Shown piece after piece: positions 13,982-20,639 of a stretch of DNA of 38,802 nt. The notes under the pieces are model-generated. The model was not told where the DNA came from, made no database searches, and saw only the letters and a list, made by a program, of their open reading frames with translations. Position 1 is the first letter of the stretch. Each line of letters opens with the position of its first letter. Origin of the DNA: a virus; the IMG/VR virus record IMGVR_UViG_3300012000_000058, positions 1 to 38,802 of that record, one strand, 5' to 3'. Both the position numbers and the translations under genes were made by a program.

Positions 13982-14248
13982 ATGACAAAATATATTGTAG
14001 AATCTATTGGAATGTTCCGCCAAGTCCATGTTGTCGAAGCGGAAAATGAAGATGCAGCCATGGAAATTGCTAGGACTGCTGATGACAATTGGCAAGAGTA
14101 TCTTGGTGAAATGAAAGTTGATATTTCCGAGTTTACAGATGAAAGAATCAAGCATTTTCAGGAAAAAGAATTCTTTTGGGAAGGAGTATCATTTAAGGAT
14201 GAAAATGGCACAGTTCGTTATATTCACAAGAACGGACAAGTAGTATAA
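13982..14248 (+). CDS. conserved-phage-type protein of unknown function
   Basis: 88 residues. It opens with a beta-alpha unit (KYIVESIGMFRQVHVVEAENEDAAMEIAR) typical of small phage proteins, then DNWQEYLGEMKVDISEFTDERI and an aromatic C terminus. It ends five bases before the tRNA-Thr gene and could be cotranscribed with it. Confidence 0.65.
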   Translation: MTKYIVESIGMFRQVHVVEAENEDAAMEIARTADDNWQEYLGEMKVDISEFTDERIKHFQEKEFFWEGVSFKDENGTVRYIHKNGQVV

Positions 14249-14253
14249 TAATC

Positions 14254-14327
14254 GCCCTTTTAGTTAAATGCTATAACACTTGATTTGTAATCATGGATTG
14301 GTGGTTGGATTCCATCAAGGGGCACCA
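14254..14327 (+). tRNA. trnT: tRNA-Thr, anticodon UGU
   Basis: Acceptor GCCCTTT (14254-14260) pairs with AAGGGGC (14317-14323); D stem GTTA/TAAC; anticodon stem CTTGA/TCATG with one U-U mismatch and loop TTTGTAA; T stem GGTGG/CCATC; discriminator A and encoded CCA. U8, A14, A15-U48 and A21 are all in place. Unusually, D-loop position 19 is C and T-loop position 56 is G (loop TTGGATT), i.e. the normal G19-C56 tertiary pair is swapped. It reads ACA codons, frequent in the Thr-rich tail adhesin at 1069. Confidence 0.85.
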
Positions 14328-14557
14328 TTGTTGAGAATGTGAGAGAAAGAGTAAGCAATCCTGACTGTTAAGGAAAACACTATCTTAGAAACCGCATCCG
14401 CAAAAAGGAGATTATCTAACAATGCAAAAGTTAGATTGAAAGCGCAAAGCTAAGAGAACAACTGACGATTGTGGTAACGCATAAAGATAGGCGCCTATAC
14501 TTTTTGATAAATCCACCCACGAGTTCTTAAACACAAAACAGTATTCTCAACAATGGT
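14324..14557 (+). ncRNA. candidate structured RNA bounded by a 15-bp inverted repeat, directly after tRNA-Thr
   Basis: Arms 14324-14338 (ACCATTGTTGAGAAT) and 14543-14557 are perfectly complementary over 15 bases and enclose 204 bases with no open frame above a few codons. Internal hairpins include ATCTAAC/GTTAGAT (seven pairs), AAAG-ATAG around a GCGC loop, and TAAGAGAAC with GTTCTTA around the latter. The first arm begins with the tRNA's own ACCA end, so the tRNA and the basal stem may share or compete for these bases. It is not recognised as a known RNA class; a small inverted-repeat mobile element is the alternative. Confidence 0.45.
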
Positions 14558-14603
14558 TATTAAAAATTTTGATAATCTCAATCAAAAAATATCATTAGAC
14601 AAA

Positions 14604-14646
14604 ACCTCATTATTGTGATATTCTATGACTAAGTATTAATACTTAG
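14604..14646 (+). promoter_or_regulatory. rubrerythrin promoter region with palindromic operator-like element
   Basis: A weak promoter (TTAGAC near 14604, TATTCT near 14620) is followed by a perfect 18-base palindrome, CTAAGTATTAATACTTAG (14629-14646), between the -10 box and the ribosome site GGAAGGAAA. The palindrome is a candidate repressor site or leader hairpin. The stretch 14558-14603 is A/T-rich and shows nothing else. Confidence 0.55.
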
Positions 14647-14669
14647 ATTTTAACTATTGGAAGGAAATT

Positions 14670-15119
14670 ATGTCTATTACAATTAAAAACCTTGAAAGTG
14701 CATTGGCAGGCGAAAGTCAAGCACACATTAAGTACCGTTATTTCGCCAAGATTGCTCGTGAAGAAGGCTTTGAAGAAGTGGCAAAGCACTTTGAACATAC
14801 AGCTGACCAAGAATTACTTCATGCATGGGGACACCTAGAATTATTGATTGGTAAACCATCTACCAAAGAGTGTTTACAGAAGGCCATTGATGGCGAGACC
14901 TATGAATTCACCACAATGTATCCGCAGTTTAAGAATCAGGCTTTTGGTGAAGGATTATCTTTTGCAAGTAAAGAGTTTGATGAACAGATTGAAGAATCTA
15001 AGCAACACGCAGAAGAATTCAAACAAGTTCTACTCAAAGCAGAGAAACGATTTGCGGCCTTACAAAAAGTAGAAGAGCGCCATGCAAATGCTTATAAACA
15101 AGTTTTGGAGAATCTATAA
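14670..15119 (+). CDS. rubrerythrin-like diiron protein
   Basis: 149 residues forming a four-helix ferritin-like domain: E15 in LAGESQAHIKYRYF, ExxH at E48-H51 (ADQELLHAWGH), E76/E79, and a last helix with VEERHANAY (ExxH at 135-138). This is the diiron site of rubrerythrins, which reduce hydrogen peroxide. The usual C-terminal rubredoxin domain is missing, but a separate rubredoxin gene follows at once, so the electron donor is supplied as its own polypeptide. Excellent GGAAGGAAA ribosome site; own promoter with palindrome. Confidence 0.85.
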   Translation: MSITIKNLESALAGESQAHIKYRYFAKIAREEGFEEVAKHFEHTADQELLHAWGHLELLIGKPSTKECLQKAIDGETYEFTTMYPQFKNQAFGEGLSFASKEFDEQIEESKQHAEEFKQVLLKAEKRFAALQKVEERHANAYKQVLENL

Positions 15120-15250
15120 TGAATAGTTATTATCGTTGTATCGTATGCGGTCACATTCTATCAGTAGAAGATTACAATTCATTACCTGATGATGTACCTT
15201 GCCCTGAGTGTGGCGTATCTAAATCGGATTACGAATTAGTTACCGAATAA
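15119..15250 (+). CDS. rubredoxin
   Basis: 43 residues: two Cys-x-x-Cys pairs, CIVCG (C7, C10) and CPECG (C28, C31), with YYR before the first and VSKSDYELV after the second. This is the iron site of rubredoxin, slightly short for the family. It shares one base with the rubrerythrin stop (TAATG), so the two are translated together, and a terminator follows immediately. It should pass electrons to the rubrerythrin-like protein. Confidence 0.85.
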   Translation: MNSYYRCIVCGHILSVEDYNSLPDDVPCPECGVSKSDYELVTE

Positions 15251-15276
15251 AAAAGGCGGTTAATCCGCCTTTTTTT
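15249..15276 (+). terminator. bidirectional Rho-independent terminator
   Basis: AAAAAAGGCGG, loop TTAAT, CCGCC followed by seven T. The A run on one side and the T run on the other let it stop both the rightward rubrerythrin-rubredoxin operon and the leftward operon that ends at 15275. Confidence 0.9.
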
Positions 15277-15361
15277 ACATTTTAACTATAATTTCTAAAG
15301 CCATAAGAGTCAAACTACCAATCAAAACAATCGCAAATATTAATTGCGGTAATTTATTCAT
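15275..15361 (-). CDS. 28-residue membrane peptide
   Basis: MNKLPQLIFAIVLIGSLTLMALEIIVKM with a perfect GGAGGT ribosome site. One hydrophobic segment, charged ends. It is the last gene of the leftward operon, and its stop codon overlaps the shared terminator. Too short for homology, but the ribosome site makes it convincing. Confidence 0.6.
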   Translation of the reverse strand: MNKLPQLIFAIVLIGSLTLMALEIIVKM

Positions 15362-15381
15362 AATACCTCCATTTCAGTTTA

Positions 15382-15465
15382 TTATTTGAACACTCCTGAT
15401 TCAATCACCATCAAAGAAAGACAAACTATAAGAACAAGCATGAAAACTATTGGTTGCATATTCAT
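15382..15465 (-). CDS. 27-residue membrane peptide
   Basis: MNMQPIVFMLVLIVCLSLMVIESGVFK, one hydrophobic segment. It starts on the base after the stop of the 147-residue gene, which suggests translational coupling. Probably an inner-membrane peptide; function unknown. Confidence 0.5.
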   Translation of the reverse strand: MNMQPIVFMLVLIVCLSLMVIESGVFK

Positions 15466-15909
15466 TTATAATTTATACAACTTAAAAAAGTATGTTACTA
15501 AAGCAGCTGCCGTCATACACCACCAGAAAACTTGAACTTGTTTCTGCCTGTCTTTATCCATAAATTTTAATTCATCGGCTCTTTCTTTTTCCATTTTTGC
15601 TTTTGTGGCTTCAACTTCTGCCCAAGCAGCTTTACCATATTTTTTAATAGCTTCTAGTTTTAACTGTTCAATTTTTTGTTGGTGAGCTTTTTCTTTTTGA
15701 TATTTTTCGTAAGCCTTAAACTCAGCCATTGTGGCTAAGTATTCTCTTTCAGCTTTGGCTTTCATTCTGTTGATATGTTGTTGTTGAACCGCTTTTTCCA
15801 TATCAGCCTGTTGGTCGGTAACCACAGAGCTTAATTGTTTGCTTGCTCCTTGAGCAGCTTTGAGAGTATTAACGGCACCTTGAGCGCCGGCAACGATAGG
15901 GTCAGCCAT
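15466..15909 (-). CDS. coiled-coil protein with C-terminal membrane anchor
   Basis: 147 residues. Long Ala/Lys/Gln/Glu helices (residues 20-115, e.g. EKAVQQQHINRMKAKAEREY) form a probable coiled coil. A C-terminal hydrophobic segment (VFWWCMTAAALVTYFFKLYKL) would hold it in the membrane with the coiled coil in the cytoplasm. It is the only leftward transcription unit in the middle of the window, with two tiny membrane genes behind it. Related proteins occur in T4-like phages without known function. Confidence 0.7.
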   Translation of the reverse strand: MADPIVAGAQGAVNTLKAAQGASKQLSSVVTDQQADMEKAVQQQHINRMKAKAEREYLATMAEFKAYEKYQKEKAHQQKIEQLKLEAIKKYGKAAWAEVEATKAKMEKERADELKFMDKDRQKQVQVFWWCMTAAALVTYFFKLYKL

Positions 15910-15952
15910 TTTTGGTTTCTTTTAGTTATATTAATGAAGATAATAAAGAATA

Positions 15953-16007
15953 CCACAAGAGCTTGTGGAATATAGTGTAATGCCAAATCAATACCACTAC
16001 TATTTAG
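15953..16007 (-). promoter_or_regulatory. possible late promoter and leader inverted repeat for the leftward operon
   Basis: On the minus strand ACTAAATAG (CTAAATAG at 16007-16000) resembles the late-type box before 32702. The leader then contains an inverted repeat, CCACAAG/CTTGTGG (15953-15968). No sigma70 promoter is visible. Weak evidence; offered because the operon needs a promoter here. Confidence 0.35.
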
Positions 16008-16013
16008 TATAAA

Positions 16014-16087
16014 AAAATCAAGAGCTTAGCGGTGTTGCTTCCATGCAACAAAAGGGCTTGACTTTAGGCATGGTTCGTGTATAATGG
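16014..16087 (+). promoter_or_regulatory. early promoter-plus-stem-loop cassette P5
   Basis: Nearly identical to 11223-11296: AATCAAGAGCTTAGC, hairpin TGTTGC-TTCCAT-GCAACA (16033-16050), TTGACT 16058-16063, a 16-base spacer, TATAAT 16080-16085. Confidence 0.85.
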
Positions 16088-16113
16088 TTATATTGACTAA
16101 GAAAGGCATTATC

Positions 16114-16521
16114 ATGGCATATATGAATCAACAAAAAAAGGCGATTATCGCTTCTAAATTGAAACCAGTATTAAAAAAGTATGGTGTTAAGGGTTCGCTA
16201 AAAGTTAGCAATCATTCTACCATTGTTTTGAATGTGAAGTCTGGTAAAATTGATTTTATCAAAAATTACAATTCCACGGTCGGTAATCAACCTGGTGGTT
16301 TTCGTAACGGTTCGGCTGCCGAGAAAAGCATAAGTGTTAATCCCTACTGGTTTCAGGAACATTTTTCTGGACAGTCCAAAGAATTTTTGACTGAAGCCAT
16401 GGCAGCATTAAAAGGTGCTGACTGGTACGATGAGTCGGATGCTCAAGTTGATTATTTTAATACTGCTTACTATGTTAATATTAACATTGGTAAATGGAAT
16501 AAACCTTATACTGTGGAGTAA
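16114..16521 (+). CDS. conserved phage/plasmid-type protein of unknown function
   Basis: 135 residues from ATG 16114 (AAAGGC upstream); the in-frame ATG 16084 overlaps the -10 box and cannot be used. It opens MAYMNQQKKAIIASKLKPVLKKYGV, then KVSNHSTIVLNVKSGKIDFI and ends YYVNINIGKWNKPY. Similar proteins occur in phages and plasmids, sometimes near large polyvalent proteins; function unknown. Confidence 0.7.
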   Translation: MAYMNQQKKAIIASKLKPVLKKYGVKGSLKVSNHSTIVLNVKSGKIDFIKNYNSTVGNQPGGFRNGSAAEKSISVNPYWFQEHFSGQSKEFLTEAMAALKGADWYDESDAQVDYFNTAYYVNINIGKWNKPYTVE

Positions 16522-16523
16522 TT

Positions 16524-16697
16524 ATGGAAAATAAAAAACCACTTTACAATATTCGCTATGTTATGCGAAAAGAAGATATTATGACTTTTGTATCTGGCTT
16601 GCATAAAGTCCAAGAGCATATGATTGAAGAAGCTGTTGCAAAATCTAATATGAAAGAAGCTAACGAAGTTATTAAATATATTATGGAGAAAAAATGA
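16524..16697 (+). CDS. small helical protein of unknown function
   Basis: 57 residues. After NKKPLYNIRYVMRKEDIMTF it is a continuous predicted helix with many methionines and lysines. It starts two bases after the previous stop and overlaps the next start in ATGA. Confidence 0.6.
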   Translation: MENKKPLYNIRYVMRKEDIMTFVSGLHKVQEHMIEEAVAKSNMKEANEVIKYIMEKK

Positions 16698-16906
16698 TTG
16701 TTGATAAAATTGACCGCCCTTTGGTTATTGATTTAACTGGTCCCCAAGGTAATGCTTTTTATCTAATGGGTTTTGCTCAGAAAAATGCAAGAAAATTTGG
16801 GCTTGATAGCTCTGCGATTCTGGCAGAGATGAAGTCTGGTGATTATGAAAATCTGGTACAGGTTTTTGATAAGTATTTTGGAGAGTATGTGATACTGGAA
16901 ACATGA
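16694..16906 (+). CDS. conserved-phage-type protein of unknown function
   Basis: 70 residues with VIDLTGPQGNAFYLMGFAQ near the start and MKSGDYENLVQVFDKYFGEYV at the end, two blocks shared by many small phage proteins. Probably a compact alpha/beta protein. ATGA coupling on both sides. Confidence 0.7.
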   Translation: MIVDKIDRPLVIDLTGPQGNAFYLMGFAQKNARKFGLDSSAILAEMKSGDYENLVQVFDKYFGEYVILET

Positions 16907-17214
16907 TGAGTGGAATTTATATTATGGTGACCAAAGATGGTTATCGGGTTTCAGCCTCTGACCAATTTGTTTACCTCTTTGGCAGCTACAATGATGATAG
17001 CATGAATTATAATCTTGAAACTGAGGTTTTACAGAAAATATTTGGCAATTGTGCCGTGTTGGAAACGGCAAAAGATGCGATTGAATCGGCTAAGTGTATA
17101 AGTAAGACATTAAATGAAACCGAAGATGGTATTATGTTCATTGATTCTTACGGTAAATACACATTTGAGGAACTATTAGATGGCAGGGCAAATAAGAAAG
17201 GCAGCAATAGTTAG
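16903..17214 (+). CDS. protein of unknown function
   Basis: 103 residues, starting with two ATG codons (16903, 16906), so the exact start is uncertain by one residue. Opens MVTKDGYRVSASDQFVYLFGSYND, with acidic helices after. A 35-base overlap with the next gene. Known to me only as a hypothetical type in T4-like phages. Confidence 0.65.
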   Translation: MMSGIYIMVTKDGYRVSASDQFVYLFGSYNDDSMNYNLETEVLQKIFGNCAVLETAKDAIESAKCISKTLNETEDGIMFIDSYGKYTFEELLDGRANKKGSNS

Positions 17215-17890
17215 TTCTATACTAGGAAATGCTACCGAACCAAATTATGTAAAAATTGAATCTCAAAGCGATATTGCTTCTGTATTGAATTGGTATAACG
17301 CCAATAAAGATGCCAAAGCCTCAGCAAAATATATTGCCGAGTATGCTAAGAAGAATAAGATTAAAGGCAAGCTTGATACAAGCAAGAGTTTTCAGGTAAC
17401 TGGTTTTCTTTGCCGAGTTATTAGTAGAGGAACAATTGTTAGTGATGAGTTAGCTCAACAGACCAGAGAAAAGGTCATTGAGTTGATGTCAAAGGACGAT
17501 AAGGATGAAGTCGAGGACGATTTAGATGTTTACATAGTATCCATTCAAGACCGCATGAAAGAAAAAGTCTCCGAGATTGCAGGAGACCTTGAGGGTGCGA
17601 TTGATGATTATATACTATCTAAGTTTGCCAAGATTCCATCTCCCTATGGTGTAATGCATGGTCGTGTTAAAGGTAAACACGCAAAAATGTTGGTACCAAT
17701 CTTTGAGAGAAGGCGAAATGAATTCCAAGAAGTTTTGGATACCGATGATAAAGAATTAAAAGAAGGTTATTCTAATTTTTCAAGGGTAGAATTAAAAAAG
17801 TTGGTTTCATTCTGTAATCTAATTATTGAAGATGCAATGAAGCTTGGTAATGAAGCAAAAGCGGTGAAAAAACCAAAAAGAAGGAAGTAA
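17180..17890 (+). CDS. helical protein of unknown function
   Basis: 236 residues, mainly helical and charged, e.g. residues 42-58 (KDAKASAKYIAEYAKKN) and 90-120 (TREKVIELMSKDDKDEVEDD). The segment SPYGVMHGRVKGKHAKMLVPIFERR (about 155-180) is the most conserved-looking. The C terminus is a basic tail (KAVKKPKRRK) that could bind nucleic acid. The start at 17180 lies inside the previous gene. Confidence 0.6.
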   Translation: MAGQIRKAAIVSSILGNATEPNYVKIESQSDIASVLNWYNANKDAKASAKYIAEYAKKNKIKGKLDTSKSFQVTGFLCRVISRGTIVSDELAQQTREKVIELMSKDDKDEVEDDLDVYIVSIQDRMKEKVSEIAGDLEGAIDDYILSKFAKIPSPYGVMHGRVKGKHAKMLVPIFERRRNEFQEVLDTDDKELKEGYSNFSRVELKKLVSFCNLIIEDAMKLGNEAKAVKKPKRRK

Positions 17891-17892
17891 TT

Positions 17893-18417
17893 ATGCCTTA
17901 TGATTATGAACGATTTGAAGAATTATTAAAACACCATTTGGATGCGATGTACCACGATTCTGATGAAGGATCGGAGATTGGTGAAAACATTTCAAGTGTT
18001 GAAGAAGTGAAAATTATCTTTGATGGTTATGGTGACCTTGAAACAGGCGAGGGTGCGCTTTACCAATATGTTGAAGGTGGTAATAAAAACATGGAATCAT
18101 TTGCTGTCTTTATTCACAAAGATGCATTGACCGAAGGCTTTGTATTTCCCGAACACGAGTTCACACCATGGGCATTAATTCACCGACCAAAAGAAGAAGT
18201 CTGCATTTGGGTATGGCATGATTTAGAAAACGATGAATGGGAAATCCTAGATTTAGAAGAACGCTTAGAAGATACAGAATTAAATACTGAGCAAGTGATG
18301 ACTATTATGGAAGAATTGCACAATAGATATTTTCAACATTGGGATAAACCTGTATTTGAGGTTGATCCAACAACAGGTATGGCCGCATGGCCATTTCCAA
18401 CGAAAGACAGTAAATGA
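17893..18417 (+). CDS. acidic protein of unknown function
   Basis: 174 residues, strongly acidic (many Glu/Asp), rich in Trp (ICIWVWHDLENDEWEI-like region at 105-120). An acidic, DNA-mimic-like composition is possible but not shown. AAGGAAG ribosome site; ATGA overlap with the next gene. Confidence 0.65.
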   Translation: MPYDYERFEELLKHHLDAMYHDSDEGSEIGENISSVEEVKIIFDGYGDLETGEGALYQYVEGGNKNMESFAVFIHKDALTEGFVFPEHEFTPWALIHRPKEEVCIWVWHDLENDEWEILDLEERLEDTELNTEQVMTIMEELHNRYFQHWDKPVFEVDPTTGMAAWPFPTKDSK

Positions 18418-18572
18418 CCGAAGAACGGCAAAAAATAGCATGGGCAGTATTGCAAGGTGAATTGCCTGCCGAAGAATTAACCTATGCCGAGATTGAAGAA
18501 ATAGAGGATTTAATCTTTGATGCCGTGGCAACTAAGCTAAGTTCGCCTCTTTTTAGTAACAAAATACATTAG
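18414..18572 (+). CDS. small acidic helical protein
   Basis: 52 residues: MTEERQKIAWAVLQGELPAE then TYAEIEEIEDLIFDAVATKL. All-helical, acidic. Coupled to the upstream gene by ATGA. Its last bases contain the possible -10 box for RNase H. Confidence 0.6.
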   Translation: MTEERQKIAWAVLQGELPAEELTYAEIEEIEDLIFDAVATKLSSPLFSNKIH

Positions 18573-18575
18573 AAT
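18570..18575 (+). promoter_or_regulatory. possible -10 box for the RNase H gene
   Basis: TAGAAT six bases before ATG 18582, the same -10 to ATG spacing as at 7883, 22546 and 30304. No good -35 box and no ribosome site. Weak. Confidence 0.3.
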
Positions 18576-18581
18576 GGTTAC

Positions 18582-19430
18582 ATGATATTATTTGACTTTA
18601 ATCAGGTGGCAATTGCCAACTTGATGGAACAGATTGGTTCTTCTAAAACTCCCGTTGATGAGAGTTTGGTTCGCCACATGATTTTGAACACGATTCGTAC
18701 CTATGTGAAGAAATTCAAAGAATCACATGGTCCCGAAGTTGTGATTGCTTGCGACAATAAAAAGTATTGGCGCCGTGATGTGTTTCCAAACTACAAATCC
18801 AATCGTAAGAAAGCAAGACAATCTTCTGGTCACGATTGGAGTTCAATCTTTGAAGTATTGAATAAAATCCGTGATGAGTTAAAGAACCATTCACCATACA
18901 AAGTATTGGATGTTGATACTGCTGAAGCTGACGATGTGATTGCTGTGTTGGCAACAAGATATGCAGCTTCACAAAAGGTAATGATTCTTTCCTCTGATAA
19001 AGACTTTGCACAATTGCAAAAGTTCCCTAATGTTGAGCAATACTCACCGATCCTAAAGAAGATGCTCAAAGAACCATTGCCTGCACTACAATTGAAACAG
19101 TTGATTATTCGTGGTGATAAAGGTGATGGCATTCCAAACATTCTAACAAAAGATGATGTATTTGTTGAGGGCGGTAGGCAGAAACCTATTACTGAAGCGA
19201 AGATTATCAATTGGTTGAACCAAGACCCTAGTGAATTTTGTAATGATGAAATGCTACGAAACTTTAAGCGGAATGAAATGTTGATTGATTTAACACAGAT
19301 TCCAGAACCACTTAAAAAAAGTATCATAGATACCTATGAAAATGCGAAAGGCCATACTCGCCAAGAGTTTATGAATTACATGATTGCTAATCGTTTGAAA
19401 AATTTAATTGAGGTCATAGATGAGTTCTGA
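18582..19430 (+). CDS. rnh: T4-type RNase H (5'-3' exonuclease, FEN family)
   Basis: 282 residues, close to the 305 of T4 RNase H. The flap-nuclease motifs appear in order: D5, D58 in ACDNKKYWRRDVFPNYKSNR (57-75), EADD (115-118), SSDKDFAQL (D139, D141) and RGDKGDGIPN (D179, D182), i.e. the two-metal acidic site. The enzyme removes RNA primers from lagging-strand fragments and degrades 5' DNA ends. No ribosome site precedes ATG 18582. The next gene overlaps it by 11 bases. Confidence 0.9.
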   Translation: MILFDFNQVAIANLMEQIGSSKTPVDESLVRHMILNTIRTYVKKFKESHGPEVVIACDNKKYWRRDVFPNYKSNRKKARQSSGHDWSSIFEVLNKIRDELKNHSPYKVLDVDTAEADDVIAVLATRYAASQKVMILSSDKDFAQLQKFPNVEQYSPILKKMLKEPLPALQLKQLIIRGDKGDGIPNILTKDDVFVEGGRQKPITEAKIINWLNQDPSEFCNDEMLRNFKRNEMLIDLTQIPEPLKKSIIDTYENAKGHTRQEFMNYMIANRLKNLIEVIDEF

Positions 19431-19860
19431 GTTATTATATTCTGAGATAATGGATAAGTTTGAAAAGGCACAAACTAAAGAAGAACGCCTTCAAATATTG
19501 CGTAGGAACGGGGACGAGAGGTTTAAGCAATTCTTAATTATGGCTTTTAATCCTCATGTTAAATTTGATGTTCAGATTCCAAACTATCGACCTGCGGTTG
19601 AACCTGCTGGGTTAAATTTTGCTTATTTGGATACTGAAATACCAAAAATGTATAGATTCATTGAGAACCATAAATTGCGACCAGCAGAATTAACGGGTAA
19701 AAAACAATCGTCTTTACTATTGGTCATTTTAGAATCACTACATAAAGATGAATCGTTTTTGTTGGTTAGGATGTTGAGAAAAGACCTTGCTATTAAATTT
19801 CTTACACCTAAATTAATTAAAGAAGCATTTCCTGATATTGATATTCCTATTAAGGACTGA
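19420..19860 (+). CDS. DUF6433-like conserved T4-like phage protein
   Basis: 146 residues with FDVQIPNYRPAVEPAGLNFAYL (residues 50-70), a central QSSLLLVILESLHKDES and LIKEAFPDI near the end. This pattern is the DUF6433 family that accompanies RNase H genes in aquatic T4-like phages; assignment from memory. Likely linked to replication by its place, but no activity is known. Confidence 0.6.
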   Translation: MSSELLYSEIMDKFEKAQTKEERLQILRRNGDERFKQFLIMAFNPHVKFDVQIPNYRPAVEPAGLNFAYLDTEIPKMYRFIENHKLRPAELTGKKQSSLLLVILESLHKDESFLLVRMLRKDLAIKFLTPKLIKEAFPDIDIPIKD

Positions 19861-19862
19861 TT

Positions 19863-20639
19863 ATGAAAGTAGCAGTAGTTACGCCAACAATTGGCAATTC
19901 AAAATTAGCCGATTGCTTGGCTTCTGTTGATAAACAAACATACAAAGATTTAACACATTACATTTTTACTGACGGTAAGCAATACAAACCTGCCGTTAAT
20001 AAAATGATTGAAGGTGCAACAAAGGTTAAAGTTGTTGAATTAGAAGAAAATGTTGGAAAAGGATGGTACGGGCACCGAGTATTTGCTGCCTGTTCTTTTC
20101 TTGTTAACGCTGATATTATTTGTTATTTGGATGAAGATAATTGGTTTGAACCATGCCATGTAGAAAAATTGGTAAAGAAAATTGAGGAAGGAAATGATTG
20201 GGTCTATTCTCTTAGAAAAATTTATGACAAAGATGGAAAATATCTTTGCGATGATAACTGCGAATCGCTGGGCAAATGGCCTGTTTACTTTAATGATAGC
20301 GTTTTTCATATTGATACCAGTTGTTTTGCTGTTAGGCGGGATATCGCTGTTCGTGTCGGTCATTCTTGGTACGGCCAATGGGGCGCTGACAGGCAGTTTT
20401 TTTCTGCGATAAGCAAATCGTTTCCAAAGTTTGATTGTACCAATGCTCACACAGCGTGCTATCGCTTAGATGGCAATCCAAACTCGGTCAATAAAGAATT
20501 CTTTGACCAAGGTAACACTGCTAATGAGAAAAAATACCATGGTCAATTTCCATGGAAATTTGGTAAAAAATTAGTAACAATTGCAAAACAACCTACACAA
20601 GAACTTGAAGTGGGACCAGGAATAAAGATTTTAGTATAA
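19863..20639 (+). CDS. family 2 glycosyltransferase
   Basis: 258 residues. A GT-A fold opening MKVAVVTPTIGNSKLADCLASV, a DED metal/nucleotide site at CYLDEDNWF (D90-D92), and a later GQWGADRQFF region as acceptor-side helix. Family 2 enzymes transfer a sugar from a nucleotide donor to glycans, lipids or proteins. The gene is coupled to a UDP-sugar epimerase (one-base overlap), so the pair may make and attach a modified sugar to phage DNA, a capsid protein or host surface. Target unknown. Confidence 0.8.
   Translation: MKVAVVTPTIGNSKLADCLASVDKQTYKDLTHYIFTDGKQYKPAVNKMIEGATKVKVVELEENVGKGWYGHRVFAACSFLVNADIICYLDEDNWFEPCHVEKLVKKIEEGNDWVYSLRKIYDKDGKYLCDDNCESLGKWPVYFNDSVFHIDTSCFAVRRDIAVRVGHSWYGQWGADRQFFSAISKSFPKFDCTNAHTACYRLDGNPNSVNKEFFDQGNTANEKKYHGQFPWKFGKKLVTIAKQPTQELEVGPGIKILV

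Noticed and set aside
13525-14151. Long minus-strand open frame (208 codons) opposite the Api92/DUF2693 gene
   Set aside because: It lies antisense to two well-supported coupled genes, has Ser-rich translation typical of a shadow frame and no ribosome site.
14324-14557. Group I intron or RNase P RNA
   Set aside because: Segments such as CAATCCTGA recall intron elements, but the P7 partner sequences and the conserved RNase P core are missing, and the tRNA is uninterrupted.
16084-16113. Upstream ATG extending the 16114 gene
   Set aside because: The ATG sits in the -10 box, upstream of the expected transcription start.
18830-19327. Minus-strand open frame of 165 codons opposite RNase H
   Set aside because: Antisense to a gene with all catalytic motifs; no start signal and odd composition.
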